Source: JBBROS01 sp963752225 (lineage in GTDB: Bacteria > Pseudomonadota > Alphaproteobacteria > Acetobacterales > Acetobacteraceae). Taken from it: 64,000 nt of DNA. Positions 17,480-26,969 of this stretch are shown piece after piece. Both the position numbers and the translations under genes were made by a program. Position 1 is the stretch's first letter. Each line of letters begins with the position of its first letter. The stretch is taken from assembly GCA_963752225.1 (NCBI GenBank), contig CAVVXS010000007.1, positions 806,001 through 870,000 of the forward strand, written 5' to 3'. The notes below the pieces were generated by a model, which worked only from the letters and a program-made list of their open reading frames with translations, was not told the origin of the DNA and made no database searches.

Positions 17480-18205
17480 ATGGGGACCTTCGGACATCGG
17501 CAAGGTCATTACTTGGACGCGTCCCAAAATCCTGTTCCGTTCAGCAGCACCGGGCCGCATGGTCATCGCGGCCGCATGCGGACACGGCTGCTGGCGGCGG
17601 CCGGTGCGCTCGCCGACTACGAGATCCTCGAGATGGTGCTGTTCCTCGGCATCCCGCGCGGCGACACCAAGCCGCGGGCAAAGGCGCTGATCAATCGGTT
17701 CGGCAGCCTGGCAGCCGCGCTTTCGGCGCCGCGGCCGGCACTCGACGACGCCGAGGTGCCGATGCGGGCGGCCGAGGCGTTCGCGCTGGTGGCCGATGCG
17801 GCGAAATGCCTGGCGCAGGCGGAACGGATCGAGCGGGTGGTCCTGTCCGACTGGGATGCGCTGGACCGCTACCTCGATGCGCCGGCGCGGAGCCTGCGGC
17901 CGCCGGGCTGCGGCGCGTTGCTGCTGAACAACCGCAACCAGCTGCTGGGCGAATGCCGGTTCGACGATCCCGACGACCCGGCGCGGGTCACGCGGCAGCT
18001 GCTGCGCCACGCCCTCGACCGCTATGCGACGGCGGCGATCCTGTGGCGGAACGCGGGGGCGGCGGCGCCGTGCATCGGTGCGGCCGACGCGGCGATGCTG
18101 TCGCATGTGCGCCGAGCCGCGGGCGCGGTGTCGGTCGCGGTGCACGACATGGTGGTGGTCGGCGCCGGCGGCTCGGCGCGGGTCGGCGCCGCGGGACGTC
18201 GCTGA
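17480..18205 (+). CDS. RadC-like protein with degenerate JAMM site
   Basis: 241 residues from ATG 17480 (TTG at 17513, with AAGG upstream, is an alternative). The N-terminal part GPHGHRGRMRTRLLAAAGALADYEILEMVLFLGIPRGDTKP is the RadC/UPF0758 helix-hairpin-helix opening. The JAB/MPN half begins GCGALLLNNRNQLLGE, but where RadC carries HxHPSGD this protein reads WRNAGAAAPCIGAAD, so the zinc-binding histidines and the following aspartate are missing. The protein is therefore unlikely to be a metalloprotease. Its stop lies one base before the next gene, an intact-JAMM RadC; the two may form a catalytic/non-catalytic pair, as JAMM proteins in other settings do. Function of RadC itself is unsettled. 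Confidence 0.8.
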   Translation: MGTFGHRQGHYLDASQNPVPFSSTGPHGHRGRMRTRLLAAAGALADYEILEMVLFLGIPRGDTKPRAKALINRFGSLAAALSAPRPALDDAEVPMRAAEAFALVADAAKCLAQAERIERVVLSDWDALDRYLDAPARSLRPPGCGALLLNNRNQLLGECRFDDPDDPARVTRQLLRHALDRYATAAILWRNAGAAAPCIGAADAAMLSHVRRAAGAVSVAVHDMVVVGAGGSARVGAAGRR

Positions 18206-18206
18206 C

Positions 18207-19280
18207 GTGCTGGCCTGGCTGACCCGCCGGACGAGGACGCCGCAAGCCTTTACCCCGCCATTCGACGTCGTCGTCGACTTGGCGCCGGGCAGCGTGCCGC
18301 TCGGGATGGAAGCGGATGCGGCGATGACCGCTGCAGCGGCGGCGATCCAGCGACTGCCGGGCGCCGGACGGGTCCGCGTCCGGCTGGCCGGTCCCGGCCT
18401 GCCGAGCACGCTCCGGTTATTCCCCGCCGGACGCAGCACCGAGCGGCCCGGCGAACCCTGGGCGCGGTTGCGCAAAGCGGCGGCCGACGCGATGAGTGCG
18501 GCGTTGGTCCAGCCGGCCGCGCCCGAGCCGGTGCCGATGCACTCGGCGCCGTTCCGCAGCGCGGGCGGGTTCGCGGAAGCGCCGCTGCAGTTCGACGCGT
18601 TGGCGGCCTTGGCGGACTTGGCGCAGAGCGTGCGGCAGGCGACGCCGCAGCCCTCGCCTCGCGCCGCGCCCTCGCTCGATGGCGACATTGCGGCCTTGGC
18701 GCGGTTGCTCGGCTTCGTGCTCCCGCACATGGACTGGGCCACCGCAGGGGCTGCGGTGCATCGGTTCGGCAGCTATGCCGCGGTGCTCGCGGCGCCCGAG
18801 ACGGAGCTGCGCCAAGTCAACGGGCTCGGAACCCACAGCGTCGCCGCGATCAAGCTGGTGCACGAGGCCGCGGTTCGCCTGGCGCGGGCGGGGATGGCCG
18901 GGCAGCCGGTGTTGGACGATCCGGAGCGGCTGGGCGCCTATTTGGCCGCGGCACTGGCGCGGGAGCGGATCGAGCAGTTCCGCATCTTGTTCCTCGACGC
19001 GGGCGGCATGCTGAAGGCCGACGAGGTGCAGGCGACCGGAACGGTGAACCACACGCCGGTGTATCCGCGCGAGGTGGTGCGGCGCGCGCTCGAGCTGAAA
19101 GCGGCGGCGATCGTGCTGGTGCACAACCACCCGAGCGGCGACCCGGCGCCGTCCGTCGACGATATCGACATGACCGCCGAGATCGGCCGCGCGGCCGAAG
19201 CGCTCGGGGTCGAGCTGCGGGACCACATCATCGTCGGCAACGGCCGCACGCTCAGCTTCCGCGACACCGGCTTGCTTTGA
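18207..19280 (+). CDS. radC: RadC/UPF0758 family JAMM-domain protein with extra N-terminal region
   Basis: 357 residues if GTG at 18207 is used, about 130 longer than standard RadC. The C-terminal half is intact: helix-hairpin-helix LRQVNGLGTHSVAAIKLVHE, FRILFLDAGGMLKADEVQATGTVNHTPVYPREVVRRALEL, and the JAMM zinc motif H306-N-H308-PSGD with the downstream S and D in PAPSVDDID, ending HIIVGNGRTLSFRDTGLL. Residues 1-130 (FDVVVDLAPGSVPLGME and onward) have no similarity I recognise and lack the usual HGHR opening; a start at the ATG in EPVPMHSAPF would give a shorter product. It follows the degenerate paralogue by one base, so the pair is one operon. Confidence 0.85.
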   Translation: MLAWLTRRTRTPQAFTPPFDVVVDLAPGSVPLGMEADAAMTAAAAAIQRLPGAGRVRVRLAGPGLPSTLRLFPAGRSTERPGEPWARLRKAAADAMSAALVQPAAPEPVPMHSAPFRSAGGFAEAPLQFDALAALADLAQSVRQATPQPSPRAAPSLDGDIAALARLLGFVLPHMDWATAGAAVHRFGSYAAVLAAPETELRQVNGLGTHSVAAIKLVHEAAVRLARAGMAGQPVLDDPERLGAYLAAALARERIEQFRILFLDAGGMLKADEVQATGTVNHTPVYPREVVRRALELKAAAIVLVHNHPSGDPAPSVDDIDMTAEIGRAAEALGVELRDHIIVGNGRTLSFRDTGLL

Positions 19281-19377
19281 CGGGTCCTTGAAGGACGGGC
19301 CTGTGATGGACGGGTCGCGGCGGCTGGACGAACCCATGCGGCGCGGCCAACGTATGGCGCAAACGGAGGGACGCGCC

Positions 19378-20594
<1,217 letters not shown>

Positions 20595-20595
<1 letters not shown>

Positions 20596-21503
20596 TGCTG
20601 ATGGCAGGGAAGGTGGCGGTCGTCACCGGCGCCGGCGGCGGGATCGGGCGGGAGATCGCGCTGGCGATGGCGCTCGAGGGCGCGCGGGTGGTGGTCAACG
20701 ACATCGGCGCCAGCTTGGCCGGCGAGGGCGGTTCGGCGACGCCGGGCGAGCAGACCGTGCAGATCATCCAGCAGCGTGGCGGCGAGGCGGTGGCCAACAC
20801 GGACAGCGTCGCCGAATGGGACAGTGCGCGGCGGATCATCCAGTGCGCCATGGACAAGTTCGGCCGGGTGGACGCGGTGGTCAACAATGCCGGCATCCTG
20901 CGCGACGGCATCTTCCACAAAATGTCGCCGCAGGACTGGCTGGCGGTCGTCAACGTGCACCTGAACGGCGCCTTCTACGTGAGCCGGGCGGCCGCCGAGC
21001 CGTTCCGGGCGCAAGGGTCCGGCGCCTGCGTGCACATGACCAGCACGTCGGGGTTGGTGGGCAATTTCGGTCAGGCGAACTATTCGGCCGCCAAGCTCGG
21101 GATCGTCGCATTGTCGAAATCGATCGCGCTCGACATGCAGCGGTTCGGGGTTCGCAGCAACTGCATCGCGCCGTTCGCCTGGAGCCGTATGACGAGCAGC
21201 ATCCCGGCCGACACGCCGGAGCAGAAGGCGAGGGTGGCCAAGCTGGAGCAAATGACGCCGGACAAGAACGCGCCGCTGGCGGTGTTCCTGGCGAGCGACG
21301 CGGCGAGGGATGTCACCGGTCAGGTGTTCGCGGCCCGGCACAATGAGATCTTCCTGATGTCGCAAAGCCGGCCGCTGCGGTCGGTGCACCGCGGCGAGGG
21401 CTGGACGCCGGCGCTGGTGGCCGAGCACGCGCTGCCCGCGCTGCGAGCCGGGTTGCTGCCGCTCGACCGCAGCGCGGACGTGTTCAGCTGGGATCCGGTG
21501 TAG
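20595..21503 (+). CDS. SDR-family oxidoreductase, hydroxyacyl-CoA dehydrogenase-like
   Basis: 302 residues. Cofactor motif TGAGGGIG at residues 11-18, NNAG in VVNNAGILRDGIFHKMS, and the catalytic YSAAK in QANYSAAKLGIV. The insertion GASLAGEGGSATPGEQTVQIIQ and the motif NAGILRD are typical of the (3R)-hydroxyacyl-CoA dehydrogenase domain of type-2 multifunctional enzymes. The C-terminal 60 residues, after AARDVTGQVFAARHNEIFLMSQ, extend beyond the standard SDR core, as in that subgroup. Coupled to the thiolase (TGATG), so the pair may perform the last two steps of a beta-oxidation-like pathway. It is followed directly by repeat copy B. Confidence 0.85.
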
Positions 21504-21575
21504 CTAGAGCAACATCCGACCGAACCGGATCAGTTCGGTCGGATTAAGTTGCTCTATCGACTTAGTTTTAGAGCA
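21504..21575. repeat. 72-bp palindromic intergenic element, copy B
   Basis: Second copy of the element at 8255-8326, with four substitutions in 72 bp, none of which breaks the two hairpin arms; the bulge reads TAA instead of CAA. It fills the whole gap between convergent SDR genes, and its last eight bases (21568-21575) include the TAA stop and the final codons of the minus-strand SDR gene, so the element supplies the 3' end of that gene. It lacks the second hairpin found after copy A. Confidence 0.85.
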
Positions 21576-22353
21576 GGCCTTCCATGCCGCCATCCACGCT
21601 GATGGCCTGGCCGGTGATGGTGCGGCCGAACGGGCTGGCGAGGTAGAGGGCCATGTTGGCGATGTCTTGCTGGCTGACGAAGGACCGGAGGCTGACACGG
21701 GATAGCGCGTCTTCGGTTTCCTGATTGTCGCTGATGCCTTTGGCGTGGGCCTTGTTGCGCAGCACGCTGCGGATGCGCGGGCCGTCGACGAGACCGGGCA
21801 GGATGGCGTTGACGTTGATGCGGTCGGGCCCGAGCTCCATCGCCAGCGTGCGGGTGAAGCCGATGATGCCCCACTTGGCGGCGCTGTAGGGGCTGCGGAG
21901 CGGGAAGCCGAACTTCCCTGCCGCCGAGCTCAGGTTGACGATGCTGCCACCACCGGCCGCCCGCAGCAGCGGCACGGCGCGGCGGGCACAATGGAATAGG
22001 CTGGCAAGATCGATTTGCAGCACGGCGTCGAGCTCGGCGGGGGTGATCTGCTCGACGGGCTTGGTTGGACCGGCAATGCCGGCGTTGTTGAGAAGCACAT
22101 CGAGACCGCCCAGCCGCTCGGCTGCCGCGTCGATGAACCGGTCCAGCTCATCGGCGCGGCCGGCGTCGGCGCGCATGCCAGGGTGGCCGCAATCAGCCAG
22201 CGCCGCTTCGTCCACGTCGCTGACGAAGGGGTGGCCACCGCAAGCGGCAAAGCTGTCGGCGATGACCCGGCCAATCCCTCCGGCGCCGGCGGTGATGGCG
22301 ACGCGCAGGCCTGACAGGTCGAGCGGTATGGGTGTGGTTGCGGCAAGGGTCAC
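21568..22353 (-). CDS. SDR-family oxidoreductase
   Basis: 261 residues with the classical SDR features: TAGAGGIG cofactor motif at residues 21-28, LLNNAGIAGPT, INVNAILPGLVDGPRI, and YSAAK in SPYSAAKWGIIGF. The C-terminus IANMALYLASPFGRTITGQAISVDGGMEGLL is the usual SDR ending. A broad family, so the substrate is not inferable. The gene is monocistronic, convergent with the hydroxyacyl-CoA dehydrogenase-like SDR; its last codons and stop are contributed by the palindromic repeat. An ATG start at 22353 is accepted because the N-terminal strand follows at the normal distance. Confidence 0.85.
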   Translation of the reverse strand: MTLAATTPIPLDLSGLRVAITAGAGGIGRVIADSFAACGGHPFVSDVDEAALADCGHPGMRADAGRADELDRFIDAAAERLGGLDVLLNNAGIAGPTKPVEQITPAELDAVLQIDLASLFHCARRAVPLLRAAGGGSIVNLSSAAGKFGFPLRSPYSAAKWGIIGFTRTLAMELGPDRINVNAILPGLVDGPRIRSVLRNKAHAKGISDNQETEDALSRVSLRSFVSQQDIANMALYLASPFGRTITGQAISVDGGMEGLL

Positions 22354-22426
22354 GGTCGCAGTCCTCCAAGTCTCAGTGAACCCTACCGTCCCGAGCCAGA
22401 AACGCGGAGTCGAGTTCCCGCGACGT

Positions 22427-23686
22427 TTAGGCGGTGCGAGGCAGGGCGGGAGCCAGCAGGCTCCACAGCGCGAATGCCGCGACGGCGCACACCGCCATGA
22501 CGCCGGTCATGCTGAGCGGACCCAGGATCGGGAACAGATACGCCACGAGCGCGCTGGCGGCGGCCCCGGTGAGGATTTGAACGACGCCGACCGCGGCCGC
22601 GGCCGTGCCCGCGTAGTGCGGCATCGGTTCGAGCGCCATGTGCTGCGCGTTCGGCGAGACGAGGCCGCGGCAGAACACGTTCACGATCAGCAGCGGAATG
22701 AGCAGGCCGAGCAGGGTGGCGCCGAATGCCACCAGGGTGGCGAGACCGACGGCGCTTGCCGCCGCGCCGAGCAAGCTTAGCCAGAGCAGCCGGCTCGGGC
22801 CGACGCCCTTGGCAGCAAGGCGGCCGCTGGCCCAGGCGCCGAGGGTGAGAGACGCGGCGGTGCAGGCGAAGAAGGCGGCATACAGAATGGCTGGAAGGTG
22901 CAAGCTGCCCATCAGCACCAGGGGTGAGCCGGCGATGTAGGCGAATAGGGTGGCAAAGCTCAGCGCGTTCACGGACACGAGGCCGACGAAGCGAGGGTTG
23001 GCTAGGACGATGCCATAGGCCCGAATGACCGAGCCATGCGCGCGGCCGCGCGCCGCGACCGGCCGCGACTCGGCCACGCCGCCAAACACGACCAGCAGGA
23101 GCACCAGTCCGCCGGATGCAAGCACCAGGTAGACCGGGCGCCAGCCCAGCACGTTCATCACCGACGCGCCGATGCTGGGGGCCAGCATGGGCGCCAATCC
23201 GAACACGACGGTCACGTAGGACCGCTTCGAGCGCGCCGCATCGCCTTCGAACAGGTCGCGGATCATGGCGAAGGCGAGCACGGCGCAACACCCGGCGCCC
23301 ACGCCTTCAATGAACCGCCAGACGACCAGCTGCTGGACGTTCACCGAACCGGCGCAGGCGACACTGGACAGCGCATAGGTCAGTAAGCCGATCAACAAGA
23401 CTGGTTTCCGCCCGAATCGGTCGGATATCGGACCGCCGCCGAACTGCCCGGTGGCGAATCCGACCATGAACAAGCTGATCGTCAGTCCGATCGCGCCGGG
23501 GGAGGCGAGGAATTCATGTTGAAGGGATATTAACGTCGGAATGCTGATGTCGAGCGACAACGCCGGCAACGCCGCGAGGAGCCCGAGAACGATCGTGAAC
23601 AAAAACGATTGCGGCTTGATCGCAGGAAACACGATCGGCGCGGTCAGGCCGGGTGGACGGCGGGTGGGGCACCGGTCGCTGCCCAT
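22427..23686 (-). CDS. Bcr/CflA-type drug-efflux MFS transporter
   Basis: 419 residues with twelve predicted helices. LGLLAALPALSLDISIPTLISLQHEF and SLFMVGFATGQFGGGPISDRFGRKPVLLIGLL place it in the Bcr/CflA (DHA1) group of proton-driven exporters; the motif A loop GGPISDRFGRKP and VEGVGAGCC-like motif C (FIEGVGAGCCAVLAFAMIRD) are clear. Substrates of the group include bicyclomycin, chloramphenicol and sulfonamides, but none can be chosen from sequence. Preceded by a long non-coding gap and without a local regulator of its own; the SARP-like regulator is divergent at 24136. Confidence 0.88.
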   Translation of the reverse strand: MGSDRCPTRRPPGLTAPIVFPAIKPQSFLFTIVLGLLAALPALSLDISIPTLISLQHEFLASPGAIGLTISLFMVGFATGQFGGGPISDRFGRKPVLLIGLLTYALSSVACAGSVNVQQLVVWRFIEGVGAGCCAVLAFAMIRDLFEGDAARSKRSYVTVVFGLAPMLAPSIGASVMNVLGWRPVYLVLASGGLVLLLVVFGGVAESRPVAARGRAHGSVIRAYGIVLANPRFVGLVSVNALSFATLFAYIAGSPLVLMGSLHLPAILYAAFFACTAASLTLGAWASGRLAAKGVGPSRLLWLSLLGAAASAVGLATLVAFGATLLGLLIPLLIVNVFCRGLVSPNAQHMALEPMPHYAGTAAAAVGVVQILTGAAASALVAYLFPILGPLSMTGVMAVCAVAAFALWSLLAPALPRTA

Positions 23687-24135
23687 GACGCGTCAAAAAT
23701 TGTCAAGGCGAGCTCTTCCGGGTGAATAGAAGTTAATCCGTGGTAATTCGCATACTCGACCCGGTCAAGGTAATTCGGGGCGCTGTTACGCGACTGACTT
23801 AGTATTTTGTCCTTGTGATACTGGTGCTGGTAGGACCGCTATCTCAAAAGAACCGTCCCTGACGGTGATTAAGGATACATACCGGTTACTGACGATCTCG
23901 CCGACGCGGCCGCGCCTATCTTTTCTCGTGCGGGACGCCCGACGGCGCGACCCGGCCTTCCCCCATTGCGATCATCGCACCAGAAGCACATCATTGAATG
24001 GACGGCATAAAGCACTGGCTTGCGAAAGGAACAGCGTGTCACGCCCGCGCGCCAATTTGATAATCTAAGCATTTTCCCATAAGAATAGAGTCCATACCGG
24101 TCGGGCATCTGCGCGACAGTGGATCGGAGCATGAC
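23687..24135. other. 449-bp intergenic region between the MFS gene and the SARP-like regulator
   Basis: A divergent promoter region, lower in GC than the flanking genes near both ends. Short open frames inside it (for example 23865-24068 plus strand) have no ribosome site, low-quality composition and no family features. A plausible sigma-70-type promoter for the regulator lies at 24057-24085. I see no RNA gene or repeat. Confidence 0.6.
24057..24085 (+). promoter_or_regulatory. Candidate promoter of the SARP-like regulator
   Basis: TTGATA at 24057-24062, a 17-base spacer and TAAGAA at 24080-24085 resemble a housekeeping promoter, in an AT-rich patch about 50 bases before the GTG start at 24136. 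This is a pattern match by eye only. Confidence 0.35.
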
Positions 24136-26013
24136 GTGGGACAGTTGGATGTGATGTCGGAGACCGGCGAACACGGGCGTCAGACGCAGGGCAACGTGCG
24201 ACTGTGGCTTCGGCTGGTTGGAGATTTCACGGCGTCGCTCGAGAACGGGCGGTCGGTGCTCCCCGTCAGCAAGAAGGCGCGCGGCCTGCTCGCCTTGGTA
24301 GCCGCGCACATGCCGCAGCCGCTGCGGCGCGATCATGCAGCGTCGCTATTGTGGAGCAACAAGCCGCGGGACCATGCTGCCAACTCCATGCGGCAGGCGC
24401 TGCGTGAACTGCAGCTCGCGCTGGCGGCTTGCGGGCAGCCGCCGATCCTTTCGACCGCATCCGGACGGTTGTCGCTTCCGGCTGCCAGCATCTGGGTCGA
24501 CATCCACGACCCGGCCGCGATCAAATGGAAGGAGCCGGGCGAGGGCGCGGGCGGGCCACTGCTGTTGTGCCAAAATCTGCAAGGTCTCGATCCCGCATTC
24601 GACGCCCATCTCGAGAAGCTGTGGAAGAACCTGGTTTTCCAGCAAGCGTTCGTCCCGCTCGCCGACGATTTCGACAACACCTACGCCCCGGCGAGGCCGC
24701 CGCTGGGCGGGTCCGAACAGGCGGCCTCGCACGACAGCGATGGCCCGGCCATCGGGCCGGGCGATGAACAGCCCCCGGAGTTGCAGCAGCCGCTGCCGAT
24801 GTCGGACGACTCGATTCATGGACAGGGCTGGCGGATCGCCGTCCTGCCGTTCCGAAGCTTGGGGGCGCCGCTCGAGTCCGGGTTGTCGCTGGGGATGGCG
24901 GAGGAGATCTCCGCCGCGCTCGCCCGGTTCAGGATGCCGCGCTTGATCGCGACCGGGTCGTTTTGGGACGGGTCCGGCGCGTCGGCCGACGCATTGGCGA
25001 AATGCCGGGCTTACAATCTCGACTACGTCATCAGCGGCACCATCCAGTCGTCGGGGCAGCGCATCCGCGTGACCGTCACCTTGCTCGACGTCTCGATGGA
25101 CTTCGAGGTGATTTGGGCGTCAAGGTTCGAAGGCACCACCGAAGACCTGTTTTCGCTGCAGGATAAGATCGCGTCGCAGACCGTCGCTCAGATCGACCCC
25201 GAGCTGCTGCAGCGGCATCAGTACCGCGGCGAGACGGTGCAGCTGCCCAATGCCGCCGCCCATCAGGCCGTATTGACGGCGATCCAGGGGATTTACCACC
25301 CCGACAAGGCCCGGTTCCTTGTTGCCAAAGACCGACTGCTCGAGGCTATTCGCCTCGATCCGAATTATGCGGCGGCGCATGCGTGGCTGGCTTACTGGCA
25401 CATTATCGGTCTGGGGCAGGGCTGGGTTCAGGATGCGCAAACGGCCGCAGAACAGGCCGGGTTGGCCGCCGAACGTTCGGTCGCTTTGGATCCGTTGGAC
25501 GCACGCGGGGTCACAATCGCCGGCCACGTGAAAGCATACCTCCTTCACGATCCGGAGGCGGCGCTGGTCCTGCACCAGCGAGCGATCTCGCTTAACCCGA
25601 ACTTGCCCATCGCGTGGACACTCAGCAGTTGGGCCCATATCTATTCAGGCGACCATAAGACAGCCGTTAATGAGGCACTCATGGCTGAGTCGCTTTCGCC
25701 GACGGACCCGCATGTGTTTTTCGTGGAGCATGCGGCCATGACGGCATATTTTTTTCTGAAGGACCTCGCTCGCGCAGACGAGTTGGCCCTGAGCGTTCTG
25801 GCTCGTAAGCCGGGCCATGCGTCAGCGCTTAAGGTGCGGCTCGCGATTCTGGGCCACCTGCGTCGAGCCGCCGAGATCGAAGAATGCCTCGAGTTGTTGA
25901 GGTCGGTCGACCCGGCGATCACAGTTGACCGAATTATCGCCAGGCCACCCCTGCGCCCGGCTGACCGCGAATATTACGCTGAGGGCCTGCGGCTTGCTGG
26001 GATTCCCGATTAG
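24136..26013 (+). CDS. SARP-like (BTAD/AfsR-type) regulator with TolB-like and TPR regions
   Basis: 625 residues from GTG 24136 (ATG at 24154 possible). Residues about 22-100 match the OmpR-like winged helix of SARP/AfsR activators (LRLVGDFTASLENGRSVLPVSKKARGLLALVA, then LWSNKPRDHAANSMRQALRELQ). Residues about 230-350 are a TolB/FlgO-like domain (IAVLPFRSLGAPLESGLSLGMAEEISAAL, LDYVISGTIQSSGQRIRVTVTLLD), as seen in adenylate-cyclase-like TPR proteins. The C-terminal 250 residues are TPR-type helices (AIRLDPNYAAAHAWLAYWHI, LALDPLDARG-like repeats). No cyclase or ATPase domain is present. It ends nine bases before the convergent DUF6065-like gene of the repeat-peptide operon, which makes that operon a candidate target; this is inference from position only. 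Confidence 0.82.
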   Translation: MGQLDVMSETGEHGRQTQGNVRLWLRLVGDFTASLENGRSVLPVSKKARGLLALVAAHMPQPLRRDHAASLLWSNKPRDHAANSMRQALRELQLALAACGQPPILSTASGRLSLPAASIWVDIHDPAAIKWKEPGEGAGGPLLLCQNLQGLDPAFDAHLEKLWKNLVFQQAFVPLADDFDNTYAPARPPLGGSEQAASHDSDGPAIGPGDEQPPELQQPLPMSDDSIHGQGWRIAVLPFRSLGAPLESGLSLGMAEEISAALARFRMPRLIATGSFWDGSGASADALAKCRAYNLDYVISGTIQSSGQRIRVTVTLLDVSMDFEVIWASRFEGTTEDLFSLQDKIASQTVAQIDPELLQRHQYRGETVQLPNAAAHQAVLTAIQGIYHPDKARFLVAKDRLLEAIRLDPNYAAAHAWLAYWHIIGLGQGWVQDAQTAAEQAGLAAERSVALDPLDARGVTIAGHVKAYLLHDPEAALVLHQRAISLNPNLPIAWTLSSWAHIYSGDHKTAVNEALMAESLSPTDPHVFFVEHAAMTAYFFLKDLARADELALSVLARKPGHASALKVRLAILGHLRRAAEIEECLELLRSVDPAITVDRIIARPPLRPADREYYAEGLRLAGIPD

Positions 26014-26021
26014 CAGTCAAA

Positions 26022-26837
26022 TTAGCTCGGTTCGCTGACCGCTGCTTTCAGAATTTCAGCGTGGTGCGGGCAAGCCCGCCGCTTCCGGAGGCGAACGGCG
26101 TAGCCACCTTGCTGCGCATCATCCGCATCCGGCAACAACACGTTGGCGAGGTCAGCCCAATCCGCCGCGCTCATGTCGTCGACCGTCGCATGGGACGCTT
26201 GGTTGAGGACGCTTTCGCGATACGCAAGTTGGGGCACGGGTTGGATCTGGAGGAACGGGGCATGTGAGCGAATCCGCACCGGGAAGTCGGTCCTGGTGAT
26301 GCGAAAATTGCTGAACAGCGGACCGAACCAGTGATCGGTCTCGACCAACCCTTCCCAAGCCGTCAAGCCGGGTATTCCGGGCAGGTTGACCGGCGGTCGA
26401 ACCAACAGGCTCCAGCCCGGCTTCGTCCGAGCCAATAGGCCGGTCCAGATTTGAACTCCGCCCAGTTCAGGAAGTGCGGTCAGGAACGGGGGAGAATAGC
26501 CTTGCAGTTCCACCGGAGCCTTGCTGTCGAACAAGTCGGAAAATCCCGGGAATTGCACGGCTCCGCTCGAGCTTCCTGACAACGGAAGCCAAGCCGCTGC
26601 GTCGCCAAACGACCAGTAGATCTGCTCACCGTCCCAGATAAGCTGCAAGTCGATCGGTGGAAACACCCAGTAGCCATACCCGGTGGCGGACGTCAGGGCG
26701 TCGCAGTATCGCATCGCCCTCCCAGGCAAGTAGCCGGCGCCGGAGCGATCTGCGCGCTTGGGTGGCCGGCCGTCGGGAATCAACTTGACGATCTGGACAA
26801 CGCCCTCGTCAGCCGCTGTCCCTGATTGTGCGGTCAT
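26022..26837 (-). CDS. DUF6065-like protein downstream of the repeat peptide
   Basis: 271 residues from the ATG at 26837; its leader GGGAGACGCGAGC is very like AGGAGAACGAGC before the peptide gene, which favours this start over the ATG at 26858. The core (LPGRAMRYCDALTSATGYGYWVFPPIDLQLIWDG; then ARTKPGWSLLVRPPVNLPG, GLTAWEGLVETDHWFGPLF, APFLQIQPVPQ) resembles, from memory, the DUF6065 family of unknown function. Tryptophan, tyrosine and proline are abundant; His/Asp/Glu candidates include ETDHW and RIRSHAPF. No signal peptide or membrane helix. It lies 132 bp downstream of the 54-residue peptide on the same strand and may act on, bind or export-assist that peptide. No enzymatic activity can be claimed. 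Confidence 0.7.
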   Translation of the reverse strand: MTAQSGTAADEGVVQIVKLIPDGRPPKRADRSGAGYLPGRAMRYCDALTSATGYGYWVFPPIDLQLIWDGEQIYWSFGDAAAWLPLSGSSSGAVQFPGFSDLFDSKAPVELQGYSPPFLTALPELGGVQIWTGLLARTKPGWSLLVRPPVNLPGIPGLTAWEGLVETDHWFGPLFSNFRITRTDFPVRIRSHAPFLQIQPVPQLAYRESVLNQASHATVDDMSAADWADLANVLLPDADDAQQGGYAVRLRKRRACPHHAEILKAAVSEPS

Positions 26838-26881
26838 GCTCGCGTCTCCCGTGTCCATCGATCCGACTATGCCGGTGGCCG

Positions 26882-26924
26882 TTGCCAGGATTAACGACGG
26901 CCGCAGCTATCGCAATCCTGGCAA
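26882..26924 (-). promoter_or_regulatory. Stem-loop between repeat peptide and DUF6065-like gene
   Basis: Perfect 11-bp inverted repeat: TTGCCAGGATT (26882-26892) and AATCCTGGCAA (26914-26924) around a 21-base loop. It lies in the 132-bp spacer of the putative peptide operon. No T-run follows on the minus strand, so partial termination, attenuation or mRNA stabilisation upstream of the second gene is more likely than full termination. Such elements often keep a precursor peptide in excess over its partner enzyme. Confidence 0.5.
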
Positions 26925-26969
26925 TGCACAGGAATCGTGTCCCGGGGTCAAACAACCCGAAGCAGTGGC

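Noticed and set aside
18207..19280. The active RadC as part of an integrative element or phage defence system
   Set aside because: RadC occurs in mobile elements, but here it sits with comM and a degenerate paralogue, and no phage, toxin or recombinase gene is present.
23865..24336. Short open frames on both strands in the gap upstream of the SARP-like gene
   Set aside because: Composition is not protein-like, there are no ribosome sites, and the minus-strand frame overlaps the real regulator gene.
24136..26013. Recent transfer of the SARP-like gene from Actinobacteria
   Set aside because: Base and codon use look like the neighbours, there are no mobile-element remains, and TolB/TPR-type fusions of this kind also occur in alphaproteobacteria.
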